Below, piece by piece: positions 1 through 5,199 of a stretch of DNA of 5,199 nucleotides; position 1 is the stretch's first letter, and the number at the start of each line of letters is the position of its first letter. This DNA comes from Treponema sp. (GTDB lineage: Bacteria; Spirochaetota; Spirochaetia; Treponematales; Breznakiellaceae). The stretch is taken from the NCBI GenBank assembly GCA_031289935.1, contig JAITON010000068.1, forward strand, positions 1-5,199, in the 5' to 3' direction. The notes below the pieces were generated by a model. That model made no database searches, was not told the DNA's origin, and was given only the letters and a program-made list of their open reading frames with translations. The position numbers and the translations under genes are program-made.

Positions 1-1863
1 ACCGTCAACCTGATCGACACCCCCGGGCACGTGGACTTTACTATCGAGGTGGAGCGTTCCCTGCGGGTGCTCGACGGGGCCATCCTGGTGCTCTGCGCCG
101 TGGGGGGTGTCCAGAGCCAGTCCATCACGGTGGACCGGCAGCTCAAGCGCTATCACGTGCCCCGGATCGCCTTTGTGAATAAGTGCGACCGTACCGGCGC
201 CAATCCCTTCAAAGTGAAAAATCAGCTCCGGGACAAGTTGGGCCTTAACGCGGTGATGATCCAGATACCCATCGGCCTGGAAGACAAGCTTGAGGGCCTG
301 GTGGACCTCATCGGTATGAAGGCGGTCTACTTTGATGGGGACGCGGGCACGGAGATCCGCTATGCCGATATTCCCGGCCACCTCAAGGCCGATGCGGAGA
401 AGTACCGGGAGGAACTGCTCGACGCAGCCTCCATGTTCGACGATGAGCTGGCGGAGAAATTTCTGGGCGGCGGGGCCATTCCAGAGGAGACTATCCGGGC
501 GGCCGTCCGCAAGGGCACTCTGGCGGAGAAATTCGTGCCCGTTATGGTGGGCTCGGCTTACAAGAACAAGGGTATCCAGCCCCTGTTGGACGGGGTCAAC
601 TACTACCTCCCCAACCCCACGGAGGTCAAGAACTTCGCCCTGGATTTGGATGCGGCGGAAAAGCTCGTGGAACTTTCCGCAGACGAAAAACGTCCCACGG
701 TGGCCCTGGGCTTTAAGCTTGAGGAAGGCCAGTACGGCCAGCTCACCTATGTGCGGATCTACCAGGGGGCATTGAAAAAGGGCGATGAGCTCATCAACAC
801 CCGGGCCCGGAAGAAGTTCAAGGTAGGCCGCCTGGTGCGGATGCACTCTGATAACATGGAGGATATCGGCGAGGGGGCCCCCGGCGACATCGTGGCCCTC
901 TTCGGCATCGACTGCGCCAGCGGGGACACCTTCTGCGGCGGGGGCCTCAACTACGCCATGTCCTCCATGTATGTGCCCGAGCCGGTCATCAGCCTGGCCG
1001 TTACCCCGAAAGACAAGAAGAGCACAGACCAACTGGCCAAGGCCCTGAACCGCTTTACCAAGGAGGACCCCACCTTCCGCACTTACGTGGACTTCGAATC
1101 GAACCAGACCATCGTGCAGGGTATGGGGGAGCTTCATTTGGAAGTTTATATCGAGCGAATGAAACGGGAGTACAAGTGCGAGGTGGAAACCGGCATGCCC
1201 CAGGTGGCCTACCGGGAAGCCATCACCCAAAGAGCGGACTTCAACTATACCCATAAGAAGCAGACCGGCGGCTCCGGCCAGTACGGACGGGTGGCGGGCT
1301 ATATGGAGCCCTGGGCCGAGGGGGACTACGAGTTTGTGGACCTGATCAAGGGCGCCGCCATCCCTACGGATTTCGTGCCGAGCTGCGACAAGGGCTTTAA
1401 GGAGGCCGTCAAGAGGGGCAGCCTTATCGGCTTCCCTATTGTCAATATTCGCTGCGTGATTAACGACGGCCAGTCCCACCCGGTGGACTCTTCGGATATC
1501 GCCTTCCAGCTTGCGGCCATCGGGGCCTTTCGGGAAGCCTATACTAAGGCCCGGCCCTGCATTCTGGAGCCTATTATGAAGGTTGCCGTGGAGGGGCCCA
1601 CGGAGTTCCAGGGGAATATTTTCGCCAGCATCAACCAAAGGCGTGGTATAATAGCGGCGTCTACCGAGGACGGTATCTTCAGCCGGGTGGAGGCCGAGGT
1701 GCCCTTAAGCGAGATGTTTGGCTATTCCACGGTGCTCCGCTCCCTGACCCAGGGCAAGGCGGAGTTCACCATGGAGTTTGAGAAATACGGCAAAGTGCCC
1801 CAGAGCATCAGCGAGGCCCTCATCAAGGAATACGAGGACAAACGCCGGAAGGAGGCAAGGTAA
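1..1863 (+). CDS. fusA: Elongation factor G, EF-G1 (spd/mitochondrial-type), 5' end missing
   Basis: Ribosomal translocase GTPase acting in the cytoplasm. The frame is open from base 1, and the visible 620 residues begin just before the G3 motif DTPGH (residues 6-10 of the fragment). Roughly 75-85 N-terminal residues, including the P-loop and switch I, therefore lie outside the window; the GTG at 31 is an internal valine. Further landmarks are G4 NKCD (60-63, Cys where most EF-Gs have Met), G5 SAYK (185-188), domain II about 230-325, domain III about 330-400, domain IV with GGSGQYG (423-429) and the tip motif SHPVDSS around H493, and domain V from about 525. The stretch SITVDRQLKRY and the segment GLEDKLEGLVDLI followed by AVYFDGD resemble mitochondrial EF-G1 more than E. 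coli FusA. This points to the spdEFG1 subfamily, whose Borrelia member is a dedicated translocase while a second EF-G does ribosome recycling. EF-G identity is certain; subfamily is likely. Confidence 0.96.
   Translation, partial: TVNLIDTPGHVDFTIEVERSLRVLDGAILVLCAVGGVQSQSITVDRQLKRYHVPRIAFVNKCDRTGANPFKVKNQLRDKLGLNAVMIQIPIGLEDKLEGLVDLIGMKAVYFDGDAGTEIRYADIPGHLKADAEKYREELLDAASMFDDELAEKFLGGGAIPEETIRAAVRKGTLAEKFVPVMVGSAYKNKGIQPLLDGVNYYLPNPTEVKNFALDLDAAEKLVELSADEKRPTVALGFKLEEGQYGQLTYVRIYQGALKKGDELINTRARKKFKVGRLVRMHSDNMEDIGEGAPGDIVALFGIDCASGDTFCGGGLNYAMSSMYVPEPVISLAVTPKDKKSTDQLAKALNRFTKEDPTFRTYVDFESNQTIVQGMGELHLEVYIERMKREYKCEVETGMPQVAYREAITQRADFNYTHKKQTGGSGQYGRVAGYMEPWAEGDYEFVDLIKGAAIPTDFVPSCDKGFKEAVKRGSLIGFPIVNIRCVINDGQSHPVDSSDIAFQLAAIGAFREAYTKARPCILEPIMKVAVEGPTEFQGNIFASINQRRGIIAASTEDGIFSRVEAEVPLSEMFGYSTVLRSLTQGKAEFTMEFEKYGKVPQSISEALIKEYEDKRRKEAR
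1644..1652 (+). promoter_or_regulatory. Possible internal extended -10 promoter upstream of the ATPase gene
   Basis: The sequence TGGTATAAT is a perfect extended -10 element (TG, one base, TATAAT) inside the EF-G coding region. It is formed by two consecutive ATA isoleucine codons, uncommon in this gene, where isoleucine is mostly ATC or ATT. A start point near 1659 would lie about 205 bases before the downstream ATPase ATG. No good -35 hexamer is seen at 16-18 bases upstream, which extended -10 promoters tolerate. A chance match within coding DNA cannot be excluded. Confidence 0.25.
1849..1855 (+). promoter_or_regulatory. Shine-Dalgarno of the ATPase gene, inside the end of the EF-G gene
   Basis: AAGGAGG lies 8 bases before the ATG at 1864 and is embedded in the last few EF-G codons. 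It is a near-perfect anti-16S match at ideal spacing and fixes the start of the downstream gene. Because the EF-G stop codon abuts the ATG, ribosomes finishing EF-G would expose or re-use this site, consistent with translational coupling. Confidence 0.85.
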
Positions 1864-2556
1864 ATGGTGAAAGAAGATTTGATATCCCGCAGCCCCGTGA
1901 GAGTGTTTATGCAGTCCATCCGGGGAGGGCTCAAACCTGGCGAAATCGGCATCATTGCCGCGCCTGCGGGGCTGGGCAAGACCTCGGTGCTGGTACAGAT
2001 CGCCCTGGACAAGCTGCTCCAGGACCAGAAGGTGATCCATGTGTCCTTTACCAAGCACAGCGACTATGTGCTGGCCTGGTACGAGGAGATTTTTGAGGAG
2101 TCCGTGAGGAAGAAGAACCTGGAACAGCTTGACGAGGTGAAGAACGAGATCGTCAAGAACCGGGTTCTGATGAAGTTTACCCAGGAAGGGGTTACCGGGG
2201 AGCAGATTCTGAACAGTCTCGGGGCGCTGATTCGGGACGGGGGTTTCAATGCCCAGTGGATCATCATCGATGGGTTCGACTTCGCCAAGACCGACCCGGA
2301 GCAGATCGCCAAGGTCAAGAAAGCGGCGGCCGAACTGGGGCTCAGCTTCTGGTATAGTTGCAACGCGGAACGTTACGACAAGCAGGGTATCCCGGCGGCC
2401 CTGGCTGGTTACGCCGATGTGATGGACGTGATCGTTGTTCTGGACCCCAGGCCGGACCACATCAAACTCGCGGTGGTCAAGGACCGGGAAACCCTGAACC
2501 CCGGCCAGAGCGCCCTGCGGCTGGACCCCAAGACGCTCTTGATGCTGGAGGAGTAG
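1864..2556 (+). CDS. RecA/DnaB/KaiC-fold ATPase of unknown function, coupled to EF-G
   Basis: A 230-residue single-domain P-loop protein, probably cytoplasmic, with no signal peptide or membrane helix. After a short N-terminal lead (GGLKPGEIGIIAAP, 21-34) comes a Walker A, APAGLGKT (33-40), whose first position is Ala instead of Gly. The Walker B-like strand is WIIID (132-136, ending in D136). A late strand, LAVVKDRE (202-209), resembles the KxR arginine-finger region of DnaB-type hexameric ATPases. The strand where DnaB/KaiC proteins carry the catalytic glutamate (SLEM-like) reads VSFTKHS (60-66), without Glu. The middle (about 75-105) is charged and helical. There is no DnaB N-terminal primase-binding domain, so this is not a replicative helicase. 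It starts immediately after the EF-G stop with a strong ribosome binding site, so it is cotranscribed. RecA-like fold is confident; biological role is unknown. A ribosome or translation link is suggested only by position. Confidence 0.88.
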   Translation: MVKEDLISRSPVRVFMQSIRGGLKPGEIGIIAAPAGLGKTSVLVQIALDKLLQDQKVIHVSFTKHSDYVLAWYEEIFEESVRKKNLEQLDEVKNEIVKNRVLMKFTQEGVTGEQILNSLGALIRDGGFNAQWIIIDGFDFAKTDPEQIAKVKKAAAELGLSFWYSCNAERYDKQGIPAALAGYADVMDVIVVLDPRPDHIKLAVVKDRETLNPGQSALRLDPKTLLMLEE

Positions 2557-2566
2557 ACGATCCAGC
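2544..2566. terminator. Weak hairpin at the convergent gene junction
   Basis: GCTGGA at 2544-2549 can pair with TCCAGC at 2561-2566 around an 11-base loop, extendable by a G-T wobble and one A-T pair. It overlaps the stop codon of the ATPase gene and fills the 16-base gap before the convergent VOC gene. There is no T-run on either side, so it is not a canonical intrinsic terminator. It is the only hairpin noticed at this junction. Confidence 0.22.
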
Positions 2567-2572
2567 GTGTCC

Positions 2573-2998
2573 CTAGACCTTCCCTTGGGCGATGATCCGG
2601 CCCTGGGGGGAGTCGGGGCTTATTTGCATCAATTCTATCTTGACGCCATCGGGGTCGGTAACCCAGGCCTGCCAGTTCTTGTCGGCTCCCTGTAGGGGGA
2701 GGACATCCATCTTGCAGCCCGCCGTCTGGATCTGGCTTGCGATCTGATGGATATCATCAACCTCAAGGCAGATATGATTAAAGCCCTGGGCGTGGTCCAC
2801 CGGGCAGGCGTCAACCCCATGGTAGAAAAGCTCCACAAATTGCCTGCCCCCCAGGTAGAGGTAGACGATCCAGGGCTTCCCGCTCCGGGGTTCGGGGAGC
2901 TCAAAGGCTTTTTTGAGGCCCAGCACACAGGTGTAGAAGTCCACCGACTTTTCCATATCCTTGACGTTCAGGGCCAGATGAGCGATTCCGCTTAACAT
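2573..2998 (-). CDS. VOC-family (glyoxalase I-like) metalloenzyme
   Basis: A 141-residue cytoplasmic protein of the vicinal oxygen chelate superfamily, built from two beta-alpha-beta-beta-beta modules (about 4-60 and 72-125). The four positions that bind the divalent metal in glyoxalase I are all present: H7 (IAHLALNV), E56 (FVELF), H75 (GFNHICLEV) and E122 (KIELMQ). The characteristic DPDG turn is at 115-118, and the length is close to E. coli GloA (135 residues). These features fit lactoylglutathione lyase or a related isomerase, but the family also includes epimerases, dioxygenases and thiol transferases, so the substrate (methylglyoxal hemithioacetal or another) is not settled. The ATG start is supported by a strong AGGAGGA 6 bases upstream. 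It is the last gene of the minus-strand cluster, 11 bases after the Nim-like gene. Confidence 0.9.
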   Translation of the reverse strand: MLSGIAHLALNVKDMEKSVDFYTCVLGLKKAFELPEPRSGKPWIVYLYLGGRQFVELFYHGVDACPVDHAQGFNHICLEVDDIHQIASQIQTAGCKMDVLPLQGADKNWQAWVTDPDGVKIELMQISPDSPQGRIIAQGKV

Positions 2999-3004
2999 GA
3001 TTTG

Positions 3005-3011
3005 TCCTCCT
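3005..3011 (-). promoter_or_regulatory. Shine-Dalgarno of the VOC gene, overlapping the upstream stop codon
   Basis: Read on the minus strand, AGGAGGA lies 6 bases before the ATG at 2998. Its first two bases are the last two of the TAG stop of the Nim-like gene. This overlap supports the chosen start and translational coupling of the two genes. Confidence 0.85.
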
Positions 3012-3483
3012 ATTTTTTCCGCCGCTTGCCGCAGAGGTTTTCTACCGTAATTTTATAGACTATGCAGCCGTCAATACCCTTAGCGACGTAGCTTGCGGCG
3101 GCTTCATCGCCTCCGGGCCGGTGTTTGAGGCAGAGGGACATAAGGGCCTCCCGCTTCTCCTCCCCGGCTACCGGCACGGTGGTTCCCCGGGCCAGGACGC
3201 TCTCGTAGGCGGTGGAGAATGCTTCCGGCAGAGCCTCGGCGCAGGCCACCACGGTAAAACACACCCGGGGGTCCCTGGCGAGGCTGTCGGGGAGCAGGCC
3301 CTCCGGGGCGTGGTGGAAGTAGATAGCCTCCCCGCTCCCGTCAACGGTATAGTTCAGGGGGATCCCGGCGGGGCAGCCGTCTTCAGCCATAAAGGAAAGG
3401 ATGCCGTAGAAGCCCTGTCTGAGGATTGCCAGAGCCTCGTCCCGGTGAATTTGGCGGTCCTGCCGCCGGATGGATCGATACAT
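3010..3483 (-). CDS. Pyridoxamine 5'-phosphate oxidase-fold flavoprotein, NimA (5-nitroimidazole reductase)-like
   Basis: A 157-residue split-barrel protein of the PNPOx-like family. The N-terminus MYRSIRRQDRQI followed by EALAILRQGFYGILSF matches the opening typical of Nim-type proteins. Next come a barrel strand (GIPLNYTVDG, 40-49), IYFHHAPEG (54-62, with H57/H58 near the position of the catalytic His of NimA) and DPRVCFTVVA (71-80). Members bind FMN or a related cofactor and in some cases reduce nitroaromatics; here the physiological substrate is unknown. The usual HK in EGHKLD is replaced by LL (63-64). The frame is open further upstream, but that extension reads through the 3' end of hflX as proline/arginine/glycine-rich shadow, so the ATG at 3483 is chosen. 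No properly spaced Shine-Dalgarno is present (AGGG is only 1 base from the ATG). It lies 23 bases after hflX and 11 bases before the VOC gene, so it is probably operonic. Nitroimidazole resistance should not be assumed. Confidence 0.85.
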   Translation of the reverse strand: MYRSIRRQDRQIHRDEALAILRQGFYGILSFMAEDGCPAGIPLNYTVDGSGEAIYFHHAPEGLLPDSLARDPRVCFTVVACAEALPEAFSTAYESVLARGTTVPVAGEEKREALMSLCLKHRPGGDEAAASYVAKGIDGCIVYKITVENLCGKRRKK

Positions 3484-3489
3484 ACCCTG

Positions 3490-3498
3490 ACTATAGCA
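3490..3498 (-). promoter_or_regulatory. Possible extended -10 promoter directly before the Nim-like gene
   Basis: Minus strand TGCTATAGT fits an extended -10 (TG, one base, then 5 of 6 matches to TATAAT) in the 23-base gap after hflX. A start 7 bases past the box falls exactly on the A of the ATG at 3483, predicting a leaderless mRNA and fitting the absence of a Shine-Dalgarno. No convincing -35 box is present at normal spacing. Confidence 0.35.
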
Positions 3499-3506
3499 GA
3501 TCGGCC

Positions 3507-4805
3507 CTAAACAAGATAGTCCCGGAGTTTTTCTGCGGTTTGGCGGTCCGGCCGGGCCTCCACCAGGATAGCGTCTCCGGGATAGGTCTCGGAGAGCACA
3601 TTCCCGCTCCGGTGGAGCAGGGCCACGAGATCGTGCCGCTCCGGGGGGAAGCGGAAGCTGAGGAGGGGCGCCTCGAAGGCCCCCTCGATCTTTTCCAGCA
3701 GGGCCGGGAGCCCGGAACCGTCCCGGGCGGAGACCGCCAGACTCTCCTCGGCCCATCCGGGGTAGCGCGCCCTGAGGGCCGGGCCGCTCCTGGCGACGAG
3801 ATCCACCTTGTTCAGGACCACGATCATGGGCTTTTTCCCGGCCCCCAGATGGTCGAGGACTTCCATGGTGGCGGCATAGTAGGCGTCAATATTGGGGTCT
3901 GCGGCATCCAGCACGTGGATGAGCAGGTCCGCCTGGACCGCTTCCTCCAGCGTGGCCCGGAAGGCGTCCACCAGCTCGTGAGGGAGCCGCCGGATAAATC
4001 CCACGGTATCCGCCAGCAGGATAGGGCGCCGGCCCGGCCGGTCGATACGCCGGGTAGTGGGGTCCAGGGTGGCGAAGAGCTTGTCCTCCACCAGAACCGG
4101 GGCCCCCCGGCTCTGGCTATCATCACCAAAAAGGGCGCAAAGGGCATTAAAGAGAGAGGACTTGCCTGCGTTGGTGTATCCCACCAGAGCGCAGACCGGG
4201 AGGGCGGCCTTTTCCCGCTTCTTCCGCTGGAGTTCCCTTTGGCGGCGCACCTCGGTAAGCTCCAGCCTGAGCCGGCCCATCCGCTCCTCGATCTGCCGGC
4301 GGTCCGTTTCCAGGCGGGTCTCCCCGGAACCCTTGGTCCCGTAACGGCCCCCCCGCTGCCGGGAGAGGTCGATGTATTTGTGGCTTAAGCGGGGCAGGGC
4401 GTAGACAAGTTCCGCCAGAGAGACCTGGAGCTCCGCCTCCCTAGTCCGGGCCCTGGACGAAAATATCTGAATGATAAGTTCCCGGCGGTCCAGCACGGAG
4501 ACGCCGGAGAGGGCCTCCCAGTTCCGCTGCTTGGAAGGGCTCAGATCCTGGTCAAAGACCACGCAGTCCACCCCCAGGGTCCGGGCCTTTTCTGCCAGTT
4601 CCTCCGCCTTGCCGCTCCCCATACCGTAGTGGGGCTGGTTCTCCCGGACCCGGACCGTCTCCTGCCCGGCGATCTCCAGGCCCAGGGTATCCGCCAGGCC
4701 CGCCAGTTCCCCGGCCAGGGAGGAGTCATCGGGGGTCCCCGCCTTCCGGACGCTCACCAGGAGGGCCCGCTTGGGCCTTTCCGCTGTTTCCTGTAATTCA
4801 CGCAT
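3507..4805 (-). CDS. hflX: GTPase HflX, ribosome-associated
   Basis: HflX is a conserved GTPase that binds 50S/70S ribosomes; in E. coli it splits stalled ribosomes after heat stress. Using the ATG at 4805 the product is 432 residues. A TTG three codons upstream (4814) gives 435 and is the numbering used here. The N-terminal HflX domain shows GSGKAEEL (66-73), then AELQVSLAELVY (127-138) and the glycine-rich GGRYGTKGSGETRLETDRR (155-173), followed by a charged coiled coil to about 203. The G domain has G1 GYTNAGKS (212-219), switch I FATLDPTTR (247-255), G3 DTVGF (269-273), G4 NKVD (335-338) and G5 SA (362-363), with a short C-terminal domain (about 385-435). The segment between G1 and switch I is about 10 residues longer than in E. 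coli. MRELQET at 4805 looks like the usual HflX start; neither start has a Shine-Dalgarno. It is the first gene of the minus-strand cluster. Confidence 0.95.
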   Translation of the reverse strand: MRELQETAERPKRALLVSVRKAGTPDDSSLAGELAGLADTLGLEIAGQETVRVRENQPHYGMGSGKAEELAEKARTLGVDCVVFDQDLSPSKQRNWEALSGVSVLDRRELIIQIFSSRARTREAELQVSLAELVYALPRLSHKYIDLSRQRGGRYGTKGSGETRLETDRRQIEERMGRLRLELTEVRRQRELQRKKREKAALPVCALVGYTNAGKSSLFNALCALFGDDSQSRGAPVLVEDKLFATLDPTTRRIDRPGRRPILLADTVGFIRRLPHELVDAFRATLEEAVQADLLIHVLDAADPNIDAYYAATMEVLDHLGAGKKPMIVVLNKVDLVARSGPALRARYPGWAEESLAVSARDGSGLPALLEKIEGAFEAPLLSFRFPPERHDLVALLHRSGNVLSETYPGDAILVEARPDRQTAEKLRDYLV

Positions 4806-4818
4806 TATTTTCAATAAT
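4804..4818. repeat. AT-only inverted repeat in the hflX/membrane-protein divergent region
   Basis: ATTATT (4804-4809) and AATAAT (4813-4818) form a perfect 6-base inverted repeat around a TTC spacer, stretching into the hflX start codon. It stands out against GC-rich surroundings. It could be a protein-binding site or simply two overlapping AT-rich -10-like boxes facing opposite ways. Confidence 0.4.
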
Positions 4819-4842
4819 ACCGGAGATTTTGCCGATGATAAA
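4814..4842 (-). promoter_or_regulatory. Candidate hflX promoter with a very short leader
   Basis: On the minus strand TATTAT (4819-4814, 5 of 6 matches to the -10 consensus) follows a weak TTTATC (4842-4837, 3 of 6 to the -35) with a 17-base spacer. The predicted start near 4807 is only about two bases before the ATG at 4805, which suits a gene without a Shine-Dalgarno. If correct, the TTG at 4814 cannot be the start codon. Confidence 0.35.
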
Positions 4843-4847
4843 GGGAC

Positions 4848-5199
4848 ATGACTCTAAGCTCTAAGGCCGGTCTCAGCCTCCTCATTTCGATGCTCCTCTT
4901 TGCCGTGCTCACGGCCCTGGTCTTTGCAGGGGTCCTGGAGTTCCGCTTTGAATACACAGATCCCGTCAACGGGATTCTCCTGGGGGCTCTCTTCTGCACG
5001 GTCTATCTGACGGTTTTCCTCCTGCTGAATATCCGGGGCGGGTCCCGGCCGCTTCTCCCGGAGGAGTCTCCGGAACCGTACGGTCCGATTGCGGCGGCCC
5101 CGCAAGCCAAAGGCCCTCTGGGGTCCCGCATGGAACCGGCGGTTCCTCCTAAAGCGGCGGACCCTTCCCAGGGATTCCTCTTTTACCGGCCCTTTTCCC
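4848..5199 (+). CDS. Membrane protein of unknown function with proline-rich tail, 3' end missing
   Basis: An open frame from ATG 4848 runs through the right edge (117 complete codons, no stop). An in-frame TAA at 4839-4841 excludes an upstream extension. Two hydrophobic helices are evident at about residues 8-30 (LSLLISMLLFAVLTALVFAG) and 42-62 (GILLGALFCTVYLTVFLLLN), separated by a short acidic loop (E31, E35, D38). Lys6 before the first helix and Arg63/Arg67 after the second suggest both ends are cytoplasmic with the loop outside. From 68 to about 108 the chain is rich in proline and alanine, like a flexible linker, and an aromatic stretch (FLFYRPF, 110-116) may open a further domain. AAAGGG sits only 2 bases before the ATG, an unusually tight Shine-Dalgarno. 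It is divergent from hflX with 42 bases between. No family recognised; the hydrophobic pattern makes it very likely real. Confidence 0.72.
   Translation, partial: MTLSSKAGLSLLISMLLFAVLTALVFAGVLEFRFEYTDPVNGILLGALFCTVYLTVFLLLNIRGGSRPLLPEESPEPYGPIAAAPQAKGPLGSRMEPAVPPKAADPSQGFLFYRPFS

Noticed and set aside
31..33. GTG as the true start of the EF-G gene
   Set aside because: Bases 1-30 are in frame and encode the conserved TVNLIDTPGH of EF-G, so the gene begins outside the window.
1705..2460. 251-codon open frame on the minus strand across the EF-G/ATPase junction
   Set aside because: It is antisense to two well-supported genes, shows no recognisable motif, and crosses their junction. Long antisense frames are common in GC-rich DNA.
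2553..2873. 13-base direct repeat GTAGACGATCCAG at 2553-2565 and 2861-2873
   Set aside because: One 13-base repeat in a window of this size and composition is not far from chance. The copies lie at a gene end and inside the VOC gene, without flanking mobile-element features.
3484..3756. N-terminal extension of the Nim-like protein to 248 residues
   Set aside because: The extra 91 residues are read from the hflX 3' end in another frame, are low-complexity Gly/Pro/Arg, and have no counterpart in the family, which starts at MYRSIRRQDR.
3426..4388. 320-codon open frame on the plus strand opposite hflX
   Set aside because: It is antisense to the G domain of hflX, whose motifs are unambiguous. 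Its product is glycine/proline-rich without motifs.
4811..5105. Short minus-strand frames (62 and 83 codons) upstream of hflX
   Set aside because: They oppose the membrane-protein gene, whose two hydrophobic helices are clear evidence for the plus strand. Neither has motifs, and one runs into the hflX start.

Overview
The window is GC-rich (by eye about 60%) bacterial DNA, densely coding, with five identifiable genes plus a sixth that runs off the right edge. The strongest taxonomic hint is the elongation factor at the left. Its sequence has the signature of the EF-G1 branch shared by spirochaetes, planctomycetes, some deltaproteobacteria and mitochondria (spdEFG1/mtEFG1). The overall gene set suggests a spirochaete of the Treponema/Spirochaeta group. 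This placement is an inference from protein recognition, not from a search.

Left half, plus strand (1-2556): a 5'-truncated fusA-type gene, followed with zero spacing (TAA directly joined to ATG) by a 230-residue RecA/DnaB-fold ATPase of unknown function. The ATPase ribosome binding site lies inside the last codons of the EF-G gene, so the two are very probably one transcript and translationally coupled. A perfect extended -10 box inside the EF-G gene could give the ATPase its own promoter.

Right half, minus strand (2573-4805): a three-gene cluster read right to left, hflX (ribosome-associated GTPase), a NimA-like pyridoxamine 5'-phosphate oxidase-fold flavoprotein, and a VOC/glyoxalase-like metalloenzyme. 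Spacings of 23 and 11 bases suggest an operon with a stress or detoxification flavour. The two blocks converge at 2557-2572, where only a weak hairpin is visible. hflX and the Nim-like gene lack a convincing Shine-Dalgarno but have -10-like boxes directly before their ATG, so leaderless transcripts are possible.

Right edge, plus strand (4848-5199): divergent from hflX across 42 bases, an incomplete gene for a membrane protein with two transmembrane helices and a proline-rich tail. It has no stop codon within the window.

No RNA genes, CRISPR arrays, insertion sequences or phage genes were seen. The most unusual item is the EF-G-coupled ATPase, which appears to lack the usual catalytic glutamate of its superfamily.
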